From assembly GCA_035318985.1 (NCBI GenBank), contig DATHDP010000091.1:1-64000 (forward strand): a stretch of 64,000 nucleotides of DNA, read 5' to 3'. The translations under genes and the position numbers were made by a program. This stretch comes from VBAS01 sp035318985. GTDB taxonomy: Bacteria; Bacteroidota; Bacteroidia; Chitinophagales; Chitinophagaceae. The first letter of the stretch is position 1. Every line of letters starts with the position of its first letter. The notes below the pieces were generated by a model. It had not been told where the DNA came from. It ran no database searches and worked only from the letters and a program-made list of their open reading frames with translations. Positions 9,221 through 18,101 of the stretch are shown here, in pieces.

Positions 9221-9304
9221 GCCCGGGTGGCGAAATTGGTAGACGCACTGTCTTCAGGTGGCAGCATCCGAAAGGTTGTGCTGGTTCGAATCCAGTCCCG
9301 GGCA
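9221..9304 (+). tRNA. tRNA-Leu(CAG)
   Basis: An 84-nt cloverleaf. Acceptor GCCCGGG pairs with CCCGGGC. The D-stem is GCG/CGC. Anticodon stem CTGTC/GGCAG encloses loop TTCAGGT with anticodon CAG. A long variable arm (ATCC-GAAA-GGTT) is typical of tRNA-Leu, and the T-loop is TTCGAAT. CCA is not encoded, so the CCA-adding enzyme is needed. It lies between two decayed copies. Confidence 0.95.
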
Positions 9305-9324
9305 CAGGAAATAAATCGAACAAT

Positions 9325-9353
9325 AAAAGGTTGAGTTATACTCAGCCTTTTTT
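9325..9353 (+). terminator. Rho-independent terminator after tRNA-Leu
   Basis: AAAGGTTGAG pairs with CTCAGCCTTT (10 bp with one G-T) around a TTATA loop, and a run of T follows. The unit is duplicated at 9426. Confidence 0.85.
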
Positions 9354-9375
9354 ATTTTCATCTTCATGTCCCAGT

Positions 9376-9415
9376 TCAGAAAGGTTGTGTCCCGATTCAA
9401 TCGGGATCCCGGGCA
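9376..9415 (+). pseudogene. tRNA-Leu 3' fragment with palindrome
   Basis: TTCAGAAAGGTTGTG corresponds to the anticodon-loop and variable-arm parts of tRNA-Leu joined by a roughly 13-base deletion. It is followed by TCCCGATTCAATCGGGA (9390-9406) and the intact acceptor 3' strand CCCGGGCA. The palindrome occupies the same T-arm place as in the relic at 9081. It is too short to be a tRNA. Confidence 0.8.
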
Positions 9416-9425
9416 CTGAATAAAT

Positions 9426-9454
9426 AAAAGGGTGAGTTATGCTCAACCTTTTTT
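9426..9454 (+). terminator. Duplicated, weakened terminator
   Basis: A near copy of the 9325 terminator: AAAGGGTGAG and CTCAACCTTT with loop TTATG and a T run, with one G-A mismatch in the stem. It ends 12 bp before the ATG of the next gene, and the sequence between terminator and ATG is also duplicated from the first unit. Confidence 0.7.
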
Positions 9455-9466
9455 ATTTTCATCTAC

Positions 9467-10093
9467 ATGTCACCACTCCAAAAGATAGTTCGTGACCCGG
9501 CTATGTGGTCGCTCATCTTTCTGAATCTTCTTTTCATTTATGAATTTAAAGATGATCCGCGCCAATACACTTCTATCATCTGGTTGTACTGGTGCCAAAG
9601 TGTGCTGATAGGTGTTTTTAATTTTCTTGATATGGTCACACTTAAAAATATTGATGTCAGTGAATTGAATATAAGCGGAAAACCTGCAACGTCGAAACAA
9701 GCAAAAGGATGTCTGCCGTTATTTTTTCTTTTTCATTATGGTATGTTCCATGTTGGGTATTTTGTTTTTTTGCTTGTGGATTTCAAATTATCCGATACAA
9801 ATTTTACTTATTTAAAATGGGCACTTGGAGGAGTATTGTTGCAGCAAGTCATTCATTTCACTCAGAACAAAATAAAATACTCAAGCCTGCCTCAGAACAT
9901 CAGTAGAATGTTTTTTACACCTTACCTGCGCATCGTGCCAATGCACCTAACTATTTTACTTCCAAAATTTTTAGGATGGACACCTGCCCTTACTTTTCTT
10001 ATTTTAAAAACAGTTTTTGATGTTCTTGGGCAGTTAATGACAACAAGATATTATTGGAGCAAAGAAGAAGCAAAGCCCGAAGGCTATATTTGA
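9467..10093 (+). CDS. DUF6498-like membrane protein
   Basis: A 208-residue protein with four or five hydrophobic segments (about 14-27, 37-54, 83-104, 116-132 and 160-185). The pattern WLYWCQSVLIGVFNFLDM followed by FFLFHYGMFHVGYFVFLLV resembles the DUF6498 family of small integral membrane proteins. No catalytic residues are recognised and the function is unknown. The ATG lies within a duplicated tRNA-terminator unit, so its upstream region is recent in origin. It ends 12 bp from the convergent response-regulator gene. Confidence 0.7.
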   Translation: MSPLQKIVRDPAMWSLIFLNLLFIYEFKDDPRQYTSIIWLYWCQSVLIGVFNFLDMVTLKNIDVSELNISGKPATSKQAKGCLPLFFLFHYGMFHVGYFVFLLVDFKLSDTNFTYLKWALGGVLLQQVIHFTQNKIKYSSLPQNISRMFFTPYLRIVPMHLTILLPKFLGWTPALTFLILKTVFDVLGQLMTTRYYWSKEEAKPEGYI

Positions 10094-10105
10094 GTTTTAT
10101 AAATA

Positions 10106-10495
10106 CTATTCAGACTTCTCTGATCTTACCTGTTCAAGAAAAAAATCTACTTTGCCGATCATCGCACTCATCTCAAATGGTTTTGAAATAAAATCATTCG
10201 CCCCCGCAGAAAGGCAGGTTTCTTTCGCAGTAGGATGTGCAGAAAACATCAGGATCGGAATAGAAGAAGTTTTCAGGTCCTGCTTTAACCTCCGGCATAT
10301 ATCTGTTCCATCGGCTCCTGATAACAGCATATCCATTATTATAAGATCAATATGATTTGAGTGAATGATATCTTTTGCCTTTTCTTCATTATCAGCTTCC
10401 ATAGCTGAATGACCATAATAATCAAGCACCATTTTTATCATGGTGCAGATATCCGGGTCATCATCCAACACTAAGATCAATGCTTTCTCTTTCAT
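10106..10495 (-). CDS. Single-domain response regulator (CheY-like)
   Basis: A 129-residue receiver domain with no output domain. The acidic pocket is D11-D12-D13, the phosphoacceptor is D55 (LIIMDMLLSG), and the switch residues are S85 and K105 (SKPF). It lies 4 bp downstream of the large hybrid kinase and is almost certainly co-transcribed with it, so it is the probable phosphate acceptor of the kinase's second core, which has no attached receiver. The output is unknown and probably works by protein contact. Confidence 0.93.
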   Translation of the reverse strand: MKEKALILVLDDDPDICTMIKMVLDYYGHSAMEADNEEKAKDIIHSNHIDLIIMDMLLSGADGTDICRRLKQDLKTSSIPILMFSAHPTAKETCLSAGANDFISKPFEMSAMIGKVDFFLEQVRSEKSE

Positions 10496-10499
10496 TTAA

Positions 10500-13400
10500 T
10501 TATTTAAAGACTGGTAAGGTAAAAGTAAATACAGAACCCTTTCCTCTTTCACTTTCCACTGAAACTTGCCCGCCATGTTTTTGCACAAATTCATTAGCAA
10601 TAAAAAGGCCAATACCGAAACCAGGGTATGTTTGTTCTTCTTTTCCTTTTGCACGGTAAAAACGTTCAAATATTTTTCCCTGCTCTTCTTTGTCAATACC
10701 AATTCCATTATCTTTTACAGTAAACGCAACCCGCCCATTTGTTGCCTGGCGTATGAACACATCGATCTTATTATTGTCAGGCGAATATTTAATAGCATTT
10801 GTCAAAAAATTGATCATCACCTGCCCTATCCTGTCTTTATCTGCCAATACATACGCTTGAAAATCGTGGTATAAATTTATCTCGTGTTTAGTATTTGTAT
10901 AAAGAATATCCTCTACTGTTTCGATCGCCAATTGGTTCAGGCTGAAATTTTCTTTTTTCAATTCAAGAGTTCCTGTTTCAATTTTTGTAAGATCAAGCAG
11001 CTCCGAAATCAGTCGTGTTAATCTTGTTATTTGCTTATCCACGCTGATCAATGAAGATCGTACAAGCAGTGGCGGCAAATGTTTTTCTTTTCCCTTATCC
11101 TTATCAAAAGCATTTAAAAGCAATTGCACATATCCTTTAATAGAGGTAATAGGTGTCTTTAATTCATGACTCGCCATTGCAATGAAATTATTTTTCTGAA
11201 CATCTGATTCTGAAAGTTTTCTCAACTCTTCCATTTGCCGGATGTTTTCGGTGATATCATGACTTATGATCATCACTGCATACACTGCAGCTTCTTCATT
11301 AAAAAGTGGAACATAATTATGTTCATAATATTTTTCTTCACCTGTTGTGGCCTTTACTTTATCCCTAATAATAATATTCCCTTTAAATGCATCCAGCAGA
11401 TCCTGATATGACTCCGTACCAATCATTGACGGATCAATATGAGTGACCTTTTCACCAATGAGCGGTCCTTTAAATGCTTTTCCAAGAACTGTCTCTGCCT
11501 TTTTATTGATGGTAATAAAACGGAGATCTTTATCAACAACAATTATCAGGTCAAGCGATGAACTGATCAGTTTTTCAATGAACCGGTTACGTTCTTCAAA
11601 TTTTTTGCTTGTTTCTATTAATTGCTCTTCCAGGAGCTTTTGTTTTGTAACATCCTGGCGAGTACCCACCATCCTGATAACTTTTCCATCTTTATCAACT
11701 ACTACTTCGCCACGAGCATACATAACTTTTATTTCTCCTGCCGGCGTTATGATCCGATGGAAAAAATCGTTGAAGGTTCGTGATTGAAAAGCAAACTCAA
11801 TATTAGCTTGCAAGTTAGCCTTATCATCAGGATGTACAAGTGAAACGAATTTATCGTAATCAATCTGTTCTGATGGATCCACTCCATAAATATTGTACAT
11901 GTTATCGCTCCATGCCAAACGATTGGTTGATACTTCCCAGTCCCAATGTCCCACCTGGGCAATTTGCTGCGCCTCATTTAGTCTTTTTGCGGATGCTATC
12001 AGCTCGGTATTATCGTGTGCCATCACTAATACTGCATAGATCTTCTCATTATGATCTTTAAGAGGCACCAGCGAGTTCTCATAATATCTATTTGAAATAG
12101 GGGAATAATAAACCTCATTGTGTATAGTCTCACCGCCTATTGCCCTCATCAGATCTTTATATCCCTGCGTATCTTTCATATGTGGGAATATATCCAATAA
12201 CTTTTTGCCTAATACAGCTTCTTCTTTAGCTCTCATTCCATTTAAAGTAGACTGATTGACTGAGATAAGTCTTGTATCAGTATCATAAACCGCAATAAGA
12301 TCAATTGATGAATCAAGGATCTTTTTTACCAAATGATTTTGTTGTTTCAGAAGTATATTCTGCTGATTTAATTCACTGGTCCTTTGCTTTACCTTTTCTT
12401 CAAGTTCTTTTTCAGCTTCTCTCCGATCATGAATATCAAGGCTTGTTCCAATAAAACCGGTAAATCTTTCATCGGTATATCTCGGAGTTCCTTTGTCAAG
12501 AAACCAATGATACTTACCGTTGCGTCCATTTTTCAATCGCATTTCCAGCGAATATGACTGATGTTTTTTTGCTGCATCATTCATTACGAATAAAACATTT
12601 TCTATATCATCGGGATGAATAAATTTCTTCCATGATATATCATTCATCTTAACTGTCTCATCAAGATCAAAATAATCAAGCCCTGCCCTGTTCAAATAAG
12701 TAGTTTGTAAATTTTCATCTGTCTCCCAAACGAACAAAGGAGCTTCGTTTGCCATCGTACGGAAACGTTCTTTGCTTTCTTCAATTTTTTTACGAGCCAT
12801 TACCTGCTCAGTTACTTCAATACTTGTTGCAAGCTGTCCGACGATCTCTCCATTTTCATCAAACATCGGATCAATAATAGTATTAAAATATCTCGTTTCT
12901 GTTTTTTCATTACTGGTTATATCAATTGGAATCTCATTAGCCATAAATCTTTTGCCTGAGTGATATATTTCGTTATGTATTGATTCAACATTGGCCCGAA
13001 GATCCGGTCTTGCTTCGAATAATGGTTTGCCCAGAACATCTTCTTTCTTATACTTCCATATATTGAGATTATACTTATTAATATAATCAATTACCAGGTC
13101 CTTGCCTTTTAAAACTGAGACGGCAAACGGCACCTCATTAAACAGATTATAAACATTTTGTTCGGCAGTATCTCTCTTTTTTGCTATTCTTATTTGTGCT
13201 TCTATTCTTGCGAGGAGTTCTTTTGCAGAAAATGGTTTTACAAGGTAATCATCGGCGCCTGTTTGATAACCTTCTATTCTTGATTCTTCGCCTGCCCTTG
13301 CAGTTAATAAAATTACCGGTATACGATTATACTGAACATCTTCTTTTATCGTCTTCAGCAATTTGATCCCATCCATGACCGGCATCATAATATCAGAAAT

Positions 13401-15407
13401 AACAAGTGAAGGCTTATCTGATCTTATTTTATGCAATGCCTCCATCCCATTTACAGCGGTCAGTACGTTAAAGTGATTTTCAAGTAATGATTGAAGATAT
13501 TGCCTCATGTCAGCATTATCATCTACTACGAGTACTGTTGATGTGTGTTTAATTGGATCCTTCGTAAGATGGTCATAGTTCTTATTTTCCAATAATGAAG
13601 TTGCTTCATCAATGTAAGTATCAGATATTACATCTTCTAAACCAAGGGGTGTTTCATAAGTTTGTTCAGCAGCCAGATGTTCTTTACCAAATGGGATCTT
13701 AACAATAAATGTGCTTCCCTTGCCATCTTTGCTTTTTACATTGATCGTTCCTCCATGCAATTGCACAAGTTCCTTGATCAAGGATAATCCGATACCCGTT
13801 CCTTCATAAGATCTGCCCACAACATTTTCGACCCGGTGAAATCTTTCGAACATATGTGGCAATTCTTTTTGGGGAATACCCACACCGGTATCCTCCACTT
13901 CAAGGATCACATTTTCATTGTCGGAAAAAAGGCGAATAGTTATACTGCCATCGAGAGTATATTTAAAAGCATTTGATAAAAGATTGAAAACAATCTTCTC
14001 CCACATTTGCTTATCAATATAAACCGGCTGGATAATGCTGTCAGCTTTTATTATCAATTTCAAGCCGGCCTTTTCAACGACAGAACGAAAATTTGCTGCG
14101 AGATTATTCGTATAAGAAACAATATCAGTAAGTGAGAAAAATGCTTTTTGCCTCCCGCTCTCGATACGGCTGAAATCGAGTAATGTATTTACAAGTTTTA
14201 GCAACCGCATAGCATTGCGGTGTGTCGCATTCATTCGCTCCAGATTTTTGGGAACAGATTCAGACTCGCTTAAAGCCTCTTCGATATTACCAAGCATTAA
14301 GGTTAGTGGCGTTCGGAATTCATGGCTGATGTTTGAGAAAAAAATTGTTTTCGCTTTATCAATTTCTTCTAATGCTTTTATTCTCTTCCTTTCTTCTTCA
14401 TATGCCATTACATTGTTTACTGCCAATGAAATTCTGTCTGCAATTAGCTGGACGAAATTTTGATAGATCGTATCAAATTTGCGATATGGATTTAGACCTA
14501 TTGTAAGGATCGCTAAAGGGAATTTTTTATTGGCAGCTTTTATGGGAACATGTACAAAATCATGCGGCATCACATTCCATGCTCCTTTGGGTAATTTTTT
14601 CCAGCGTCCATTATTTACCGATTCTATGAGCCTGTTTTCAGCAACAGCTTTAGCAACATTTGTTGAATTTATACCAGGCTTTTCTAAATTAATTTCCTTC
14701 TGTATCTCAGAATGATCTTCAGTATTGTCCGTTGAGGCAACAAGAACGGCTTTGCTGCCATCATCTTCTATTTTATAGATCAAAGCAAAAGAGAAATCTC
14801 TGTCATTAATTTCAAGCGCCTTTGATGCCTGCTCATACACTTCTTGCTCAGTTTTCTTTTGAGCAAGAATGTCCATTTGCTGCAAAGTTTTCAGCGACCT
14901 TTCATTGATGATGCGTTCTGTTTCTTCGGTACAAACACAAAACAGACCCTCTGTGCCACCATTATCTCCCGGAATTGGGTTATAAGAAAATTTAAAATAG
15001 GTCTCTTCATCACAACCATGCCGGTTCATGATCAACAATAATGCATCGTCAAAAGTGCCCTCATTTTTATTAAAGACTATATCGGCTCTTGCACCAACTT
15101 CGTTCCATATCTCTTTCCAAACAATATTACCGGGAGTTCCTAATGCATTGGGATGCTTTTCACCAAGAACAAACCGATAAGCATCATTATAAATATTTAT
15201 CAACTCTTTGCCCCACCATACAAACATTGGCTGAGGAGAAGTAAGCATGATACGAACGCAAGTCTTTAAACTATTTTGCCAGTTTTTAGGATCACCAAGC
15301 GAAGTTTGACTCCAGTCAAAGTTGCGGATACGCTCCCCCATTTCCCCGCCACCAGAGAGAAAATCAAGAGATATAGTTTTTTGATTCGGGACGTCAGTCA
15401 GACTCAT
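10500..15407 (-). CDS. Giant hybrid sensor histidine kinase with two kinase cores
   Basis: A 1635-residue sensor with no clear membrane helix, so probably cytoplasmic. Order of parts: PAS-like region (about 45-165); GAF (about 175-335); HisKA with H362 (SHEFRTPL) and HATPase (N479, DTGVG from 507, GTGIGLSL at 536); receiver with D672 (about 625-740); five PAS-like repeats (about 750-870, 880-1000, 1025-1135, 1140-1255 and 1275-1390), with a coiled coil near 995-1030; a second HisKA with H1414 (SHELKTPI) and a second HATPase (N1537, DNGIG, GFGIGLFI). Both cores keep their key residues. A stand-alone receiver follows 4 bp downstream. The signal is unknown. Confidence 0.93.
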   Translation of the reverse strand: MSLTDVPNQKTISLDFLSGGGEMGERIRNFDWSQTSLGDPKNWQNSLKTCVRIMLTSPQPMFVWWGKELINIYNDAYRFVLGEKHPNALGTPGNIVWKEIWNEVGARADIVFNKNEGTFDDALLLIMNRHGCDEETYFKFSYNPIPGDNGGTEGLFCVCTEETERIINERSLKTLQQMDILAQKKTEQEVYEQASKALEINDRDFSFALIYKIEDDGSKAVLVASTDNTEDHSEIQKEINLEKPGINSTNVAKAVAENRLIESVNNGRWKKLPKGAWNVMPHDFVHVPIKAANKKFPLAILTIGLNPYRKFDTIYQNFVQLIADRISLAVNNVMAYEEERKRIKALEEIDKAKTIFFSNISHEFRTPLTLMLGNIEEALSESESVPKNLERMNATHRNAMRLLKLVNTLLDFSRIESGRQKAFFSLTDIVSYTNNLAANFRSVVEKAGLKLIIKADSIIQPVYIDKQMWEKIVFNLLSNAFKYTLDGSITIRLFSDNENVILEVEDTGVGIPQKELPHMFERFHRVENVVGRSYEGTGIGLSLIKELVQLHGGTINVKSKDGKGSTFIVKIPFGKEHLAAEQTYETPLGLEDVISDTYIDEATSLLENKNYDHLTKDPIKHTSTVLVVDDNADMRQYLQSLLENHFNVLTAVNGMEALHKIRSDKPSLVISDIMMPVMDGIKLLKTIKEDVQYNRIPVILLTARAGEESRIEGYQTGADDYLVKPFSAKELLARIEAQIRIAKKRDTAEQNVYNLFNEVPFAVSVLKGKDLVIDYINKYNLNIWKYKKEDVLGKPLFEARPDLRANVESIHNEIYHSGKRFMANEIPIDITSNEKTETRYFNTIIDPMFDENGEIVGQLATSIEVTEQVMARKKIEESKERFRTMANEAPLFVWETDENLQTTYLNRAGLDYFDLDETVKMNDISWKKFIHPDDIENVLFVMNDAAKKHQSYSLEMRLKNGRNGKYHWFLDKGTPRYTDERFTGFIGTSLDIHDRREAEKELEEKVKQRTSELNQQNILLKQQNHLVKKILDSSIDLIAVYDTDTRLISVNQSTLNGMRAKEEAVLGKKLLDIFPHMKDTQGYKDLMRAIGGETIHNEVYYSPISNRYYENSLVPLKDHNEKIYAVLVMAHDNTELIASAKRLNEAQQIAQVGHWDWEVSTNRLAWSDNMYNIYGVDPSEQIDYDKFVSLVHPDDKANLQANIEFAFQSRTFNDFFHRIITPAGEIKVMYARGEVVVDKDGKVIRMVGTRQDVTKQKLLEEQLIETSKKFEERNRFIEKLISSSLDLIIVVDKDLRFITINKKAETVLGKAFKGPLIGEKVTHIDPSMIGTESYQDLLDAFKGNIIIRDKVKATTGEEKYYEHNYVPLFNEEAAVYAVMIISHDITENIRQMEELRKLSESDVQKNNFIAMASHELKTPITSIKGYVQLLLNAFDKDKGKEKHLPPLLVRSSLISVDKQITRLTRLISELLDLTKIETGTLELKKENFSLNQLAIETVEDILYTNTKHEINLYHDFQAYVLADKDRIGQVMINFLTNAIKYSPDNNKIDVFIRQATNGRVAFTVKDNGIGIDKEEQGKIFERFYRAKGKEEQTYPGFGIGLFIANEFVQKHGGQVSVESERGKGSVFTFTLPVFK

Positions 15408-15543
15408 AAAGCACTGAAAAGGATGGTTAAGTTACAGAAAGCCAGCGACAATAATCATTCCATTTTGAAGTTTGATCATTGTTTTTCGTCAATTAATTTT
15501 TTCGGGTAAACCTTCATTAATTTGTAGCAAATTAGAAACATAA

Positions 15544-16740
15544 ATGTCAACTATAAAATGTCCGAATTGCAGTCATGAATTTGAGCTGAACGAAAGCCTG
15601 CGGGAAGATGTGAAAAAAGAATTGAGAGATGAAATGAAAGAATGGCAACGCAAAAAGGAAGAGGCTTTTAACTCTCAAATGGCAGAAGAAAGAAAAAAAA
15701 TACAGCAGGATACGGAACAAGCTATACGTAAGAAAATTTCATCCGACTTTGAAATTCAATTACGCCAGCTTGAACAAAACAATAAAGACAACGAAGAAAA
15801 ATTAAAGGAAGCACGGCAGCAGCAGGTCGAATTTCTGAGGAAAGAACAGGAATTAAAAAATAAGGAAGCTGAGCTGGAATTATCTGTTCAGAAAAAATTA
15901 CAAGAAGAAAGGGAAAAACTTTCTACAGAAATAAGGAAGTTGGAAGAACAGCGGATCACGGCTAAAGAAACTGAATTCCAGTTGCGTTTAAAAGAAATGG
16001 AAAAGCAGTTAGATGACCAGAAAAAATTGGCTGAGGAAATGAGACGTAAGGCTGAGCAAGGTAGTATGCAATTGCAGGGTGAAGTACAAGAACTGGCCTT
16101 AGAAGAAATGTTGCGATCAACCTTTCCATTCGATATCGTGTCAGAAGTGGGTAAGGGTGTTCGTGGTGCTGATTGCATACAAACAGTGAGAAATAATTTT
16201 GGTCAGGAGTGTGGTAAAATAATTTATGAAAGCAAGCGGACAACAAGCTTTGCAAATGACTGGATAGAAAAATTAAAAACAGATATGCGGAGTAATGGCG
16301 CTGAGATCGCAGTGATCGTTACGAAAGCAATGCCAAAGGACATGGATTGCTTTGGAATAAAAGACGGAGTATGGATCTGCAGTTTTGGTGAAGTAAAAGC
16401 CCTGGCTTCGGTATTAAGAGATGGAGTTATAAGAGTTTTCAATGCTGCAAAGAACCAGGAGAATAAAGGAGATAAAATGCATTTGCTGTATGATTATCTC
16501 ACCAGTTCAGAATTTGCAGAACAATGGAAAGCTATCCGTGAAGGATTCATGAGTATGAAAATGTCAATACAAAAAGAAAGAGATGCCATGGAACGGCTAT
16601 GGAAAGCAAGAGAAAAACAATTGGAAAAAGTTTTATTGAATGCAGCTCATGTTCGCGGCTCTATTGAAGGAATTGGAGGGATGAATTCTGTGGATTTGAA
16701 TTTGTTGGAAGAAGGAGATGAAGATGATATAGCACATTAA
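15544..16740 (+). CDS. DUF2130 protein: zinc-ribbon, coiled coil, nuclease-like C-terminal domain
   Basis: A 398-residue protein. It opens with CPNCSHEFEL, a short CxxC zinc-ribbon-like end, followed by a charged coiled coil at about 20-175 and then the DUF2130 domain (about 176-350). That domain contains GAD210, and then E229-S-K231 in CGKIIYESKRT, an arrangement like the D...ExK of PD-(D/E)xK nucleases; that assignment is inference. It overlaps the convergent phosphopantetheinyl transferase gene by 4 bp. Its cellular role is unknown. Confidence 0.85.
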   Translation: MSTIKCPNCSHEFELNESLREDVKKELRDEMKEWQRKKEEAFNSQMAEERKKIQQDTEQAIRKKISSDFEIQLRQLEQNNKDNEEKLKEARQQQVEFLRKEQELKNKEAELELSVQKKLQEEREKLSTEIRKLEEQRITAKETEFQLRLKEMEKQLDDQKKLAEEMRRKAEQGSMQLQGEVQELALEEMLRSTFPFDIVSEVGKGVRGADCIQTVRNNFGQECGKIIYESKRTTSFANDWIEKLKTDMRSNGAEIAVIVTKAMPKDMDCFGIKDGVWICSFGEVKALASVLRDGVIRVFNAAKNQENKGDKMHLLYDYLTSSEFAEQWKAIREGFMSMKMSIQKERDAMERLWKAREKQLEKVLLNAAHVRGSIEGIGGMNSVDLNLLEEGDEDDIAH

Positions 16741-17357
16741 CTTATCACCCATGCCAACATCAAATGTTCAAAATACCGATAATGAATCGTGAGCTCTGTG
16801 TTATTTTTTGAGAAAAAAGACTCGATTGTTTCATTTCCTTCATGTTGTTTTTTCAATTGGATCTCTTTTCTGAAATCTACTCCCCCGCTGCCATACCATT
16901 TGAACACAGATTCTTTGGCCGACCATAGCAAAGTTGAAAAAGGAATGCGGTCTTTATCTGGTTCAATAAGATGAAACAACTCATGCTCTTTTGCACTGAG
17001 AAATTTATACATGATCTTGGATATCTTTTCTGTCGGGATCTCAATGTCAATTCCCACCCTGCCGTCTTTGCTCACGATGGCTGCGGCAAAATCACCACAA
17101 TGTGAGATGGAAAAATGGTATTGTTCATCAGGTAGAAATGGTTTGCGGGTATCGGCGATCTGTATCAGTTCATAAGGAAAGTCGGGAAAAAGATATTGCA
17201 ATAAAAAACGACCGGCAAGATGCTGCAATCTTTTGTGCGGATGGGTAACCGCCCGGTGTTGCGGAACATTGGCTTTAAAGAATTCTTCGGTTTCTTCAAT
17301 TTTCCATACACCCAAACGGGTGCTTTCGTTGATTTGTTGTTGAAAAAAAATCGGCAC
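16737..17357 (-). CDS. 4'-phosphopantetheinyl transferase superfamily protein
   Basis: A 206-residue Sfp-like enzyme that would transfer phosphopantetheine from CoA to carrier proteins. The motifs are FSISHC at 82-87, GID104IE106 for magnesium, and WSAKES (145-150), then FKW. The length is close to the Sfp/AcpT type rather than the 120-residue AcpS type. No polyketide, NRPS or ACP gene is near, so the acceptor is probably the cell's fatty-acid ACP. It is divergent from dcd and its stop overlaps the DUF2130 stop. Confidence 0.92.
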   Translation of the reverse strand: MPIFFQQQINESTRLGVWKIEETEEFFKANVPQHRAVTHPHKRLQHLAGRFLLQYLFPDFPYELIQIADTRKPFLPDEQYHFSISHCGDFAAAIVSKDGRVGIDIEIPTEKISKIMYKFLSAKEHELFHLIEPDKDRIPFSTLLWSAKESVFKWYGSGGVDFRKEIQLKKQHEGNETIESFFSKNNTELTIHYRYFEHLMLAWVIS

Positions 17358-17398
17358 AGTTAGGATTTAAGATTTAAGATTGCAGATTTTAGATTTAT
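17358..17398. repeat. AT-rich GATTTAAGATT/GCAGATTTTAGA repeat tract
   Basis: A short tract of repeated GATTTAAGATTTAAGATTGCAG type lies right after the start of the phosphopantetheinyl transferase gene. The same word family (AATCTGAAATC and its complement) recurs at 35.5 and 40.6 kb, again next to gene starts. No function is evident. Confidence 0.45.
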
Positions 17399-17427
17399 CA
17401 TTGCAAAAATTTAAACTATCTCTTGCT

Positions 17428-17491
17428 CAGTAAAGATAAGAACGTTGAAGAGTGCGACGCAAGAAAAGCTAAATAGTAGTAATTAAGCTAA
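17428..17491 (+). repeat. TGCGACGCA element, copy A (upstream of dcd)
   Basis: The core GAGTGCGACGCAAG spans 17451-17463, followed by AAAAGCTAAATAG and AATTAAGCTAAG. The preceding GATAAGAACGTTGAA matches the left part of the other copies. The core ends 48 bp before the dcd ATG. It is in the same orientation as the other three copies. Confidence 0.65.
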
Positions 17492-17509
17492 GTACATAAA
17501 AATTAAAAA

Positions 17510-18046
17510 ATGATCCTTTCCGACTTAAGAATTCTTGAAGAAATAGAAAAAGGGACTATTAAAGTAACGCCATACGATAGGGAATGTCTTGGTAGTAACA
17601 GTTATGATGTGCATTTGGGAAAATGGCTCGCTACCTACAACGAACATATTCTTGATTCTAAAAAACATAACCAAATCGATTACTTTGAAATACCCGAAGA
17701 AGGTTTTGTTCTTTATCCGCATATTTTTTATTTGGGAGTAACAGAAGAGTACACCGAAACACATGCTCATGTTCCTTTTTTGGAAGGCAAGTCATCAACA
17801 GGTCGGCTGGGAATTGATATACATGCAACCGCAGGTAAAGGCGATGTTGGTTTTTGCGGGCACTGGACATTGGAAATTTCTGTTAAGCAACCAGTGAAAG
17901 TTTATAAAGGAATGCCGATCGGTCAGCTCATTTATTTTTTGGTGGAAGGGGAAACACAAATAAAATACAATCAAAAGAAAAATGCCAAATACAGCGGGCA
18001 ACCTGATAAGCCAATTGAAAGTATGATGTGGAAAAACAAATTCTAG
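17510..18046 (+). CDS. dcd: dCTP deaminase
   Basis: It deaminates dCTP to dUTP for dTTP synthesis; it belongs to the trimeric dUTPase-like fold. The 178-residue length fits. Landmarks are MILSDLRILEEIEKG at the start, the nucleotide-binding SSTGRLGIDIHATAGKGD, and GHWTLEI with the catalytic-type Glu. A bifunctional dCTP deaminase/dUTPase cannot be excluded. Its TAG stop is the beginning of a 12-bp inverted repeat (18044-18089). Confidence 0.93.
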   Translation: MILSDLRILEEIEKGTIKVTPYDRECLGSNSYDVHLGKWLATYNEHILDSKKHNQIDYFEIPEEGFVLYPHIFYLGVTEEYTETHAHVPFLEGKSSTGRLGIDIHATAGKGDVGFCGHWTLEISVKQPVKVYKGMPIGQLIYFLVEGETQIKYNQKKNAKYSGQPDKPIESMMWKNKF

Positions 18047-18089
18047 TTCAGAGTCGATAGTCTAAAGTTCGGAGCCTGACTCTGAACTA
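18044..18089. terminator. Inverted repeat, likely bidirectional terminator
   Basis: The perfect 12-bp arms TAGTTCAGAGTC and GACTCTGAACTA surround a 22-bp loop. The left arm contains the TAG stop of dcd. It lies between the convergent dcd and DUF3810 genes, which fits a bidirectional transcription stop, though no clear T-tract is seen. The GTTCAGAGTC word is typical of intergenic repeats in this group. Confidence 0.6.
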
Positions 18090-18101
18090 ATAACTCCCAA
18101 C

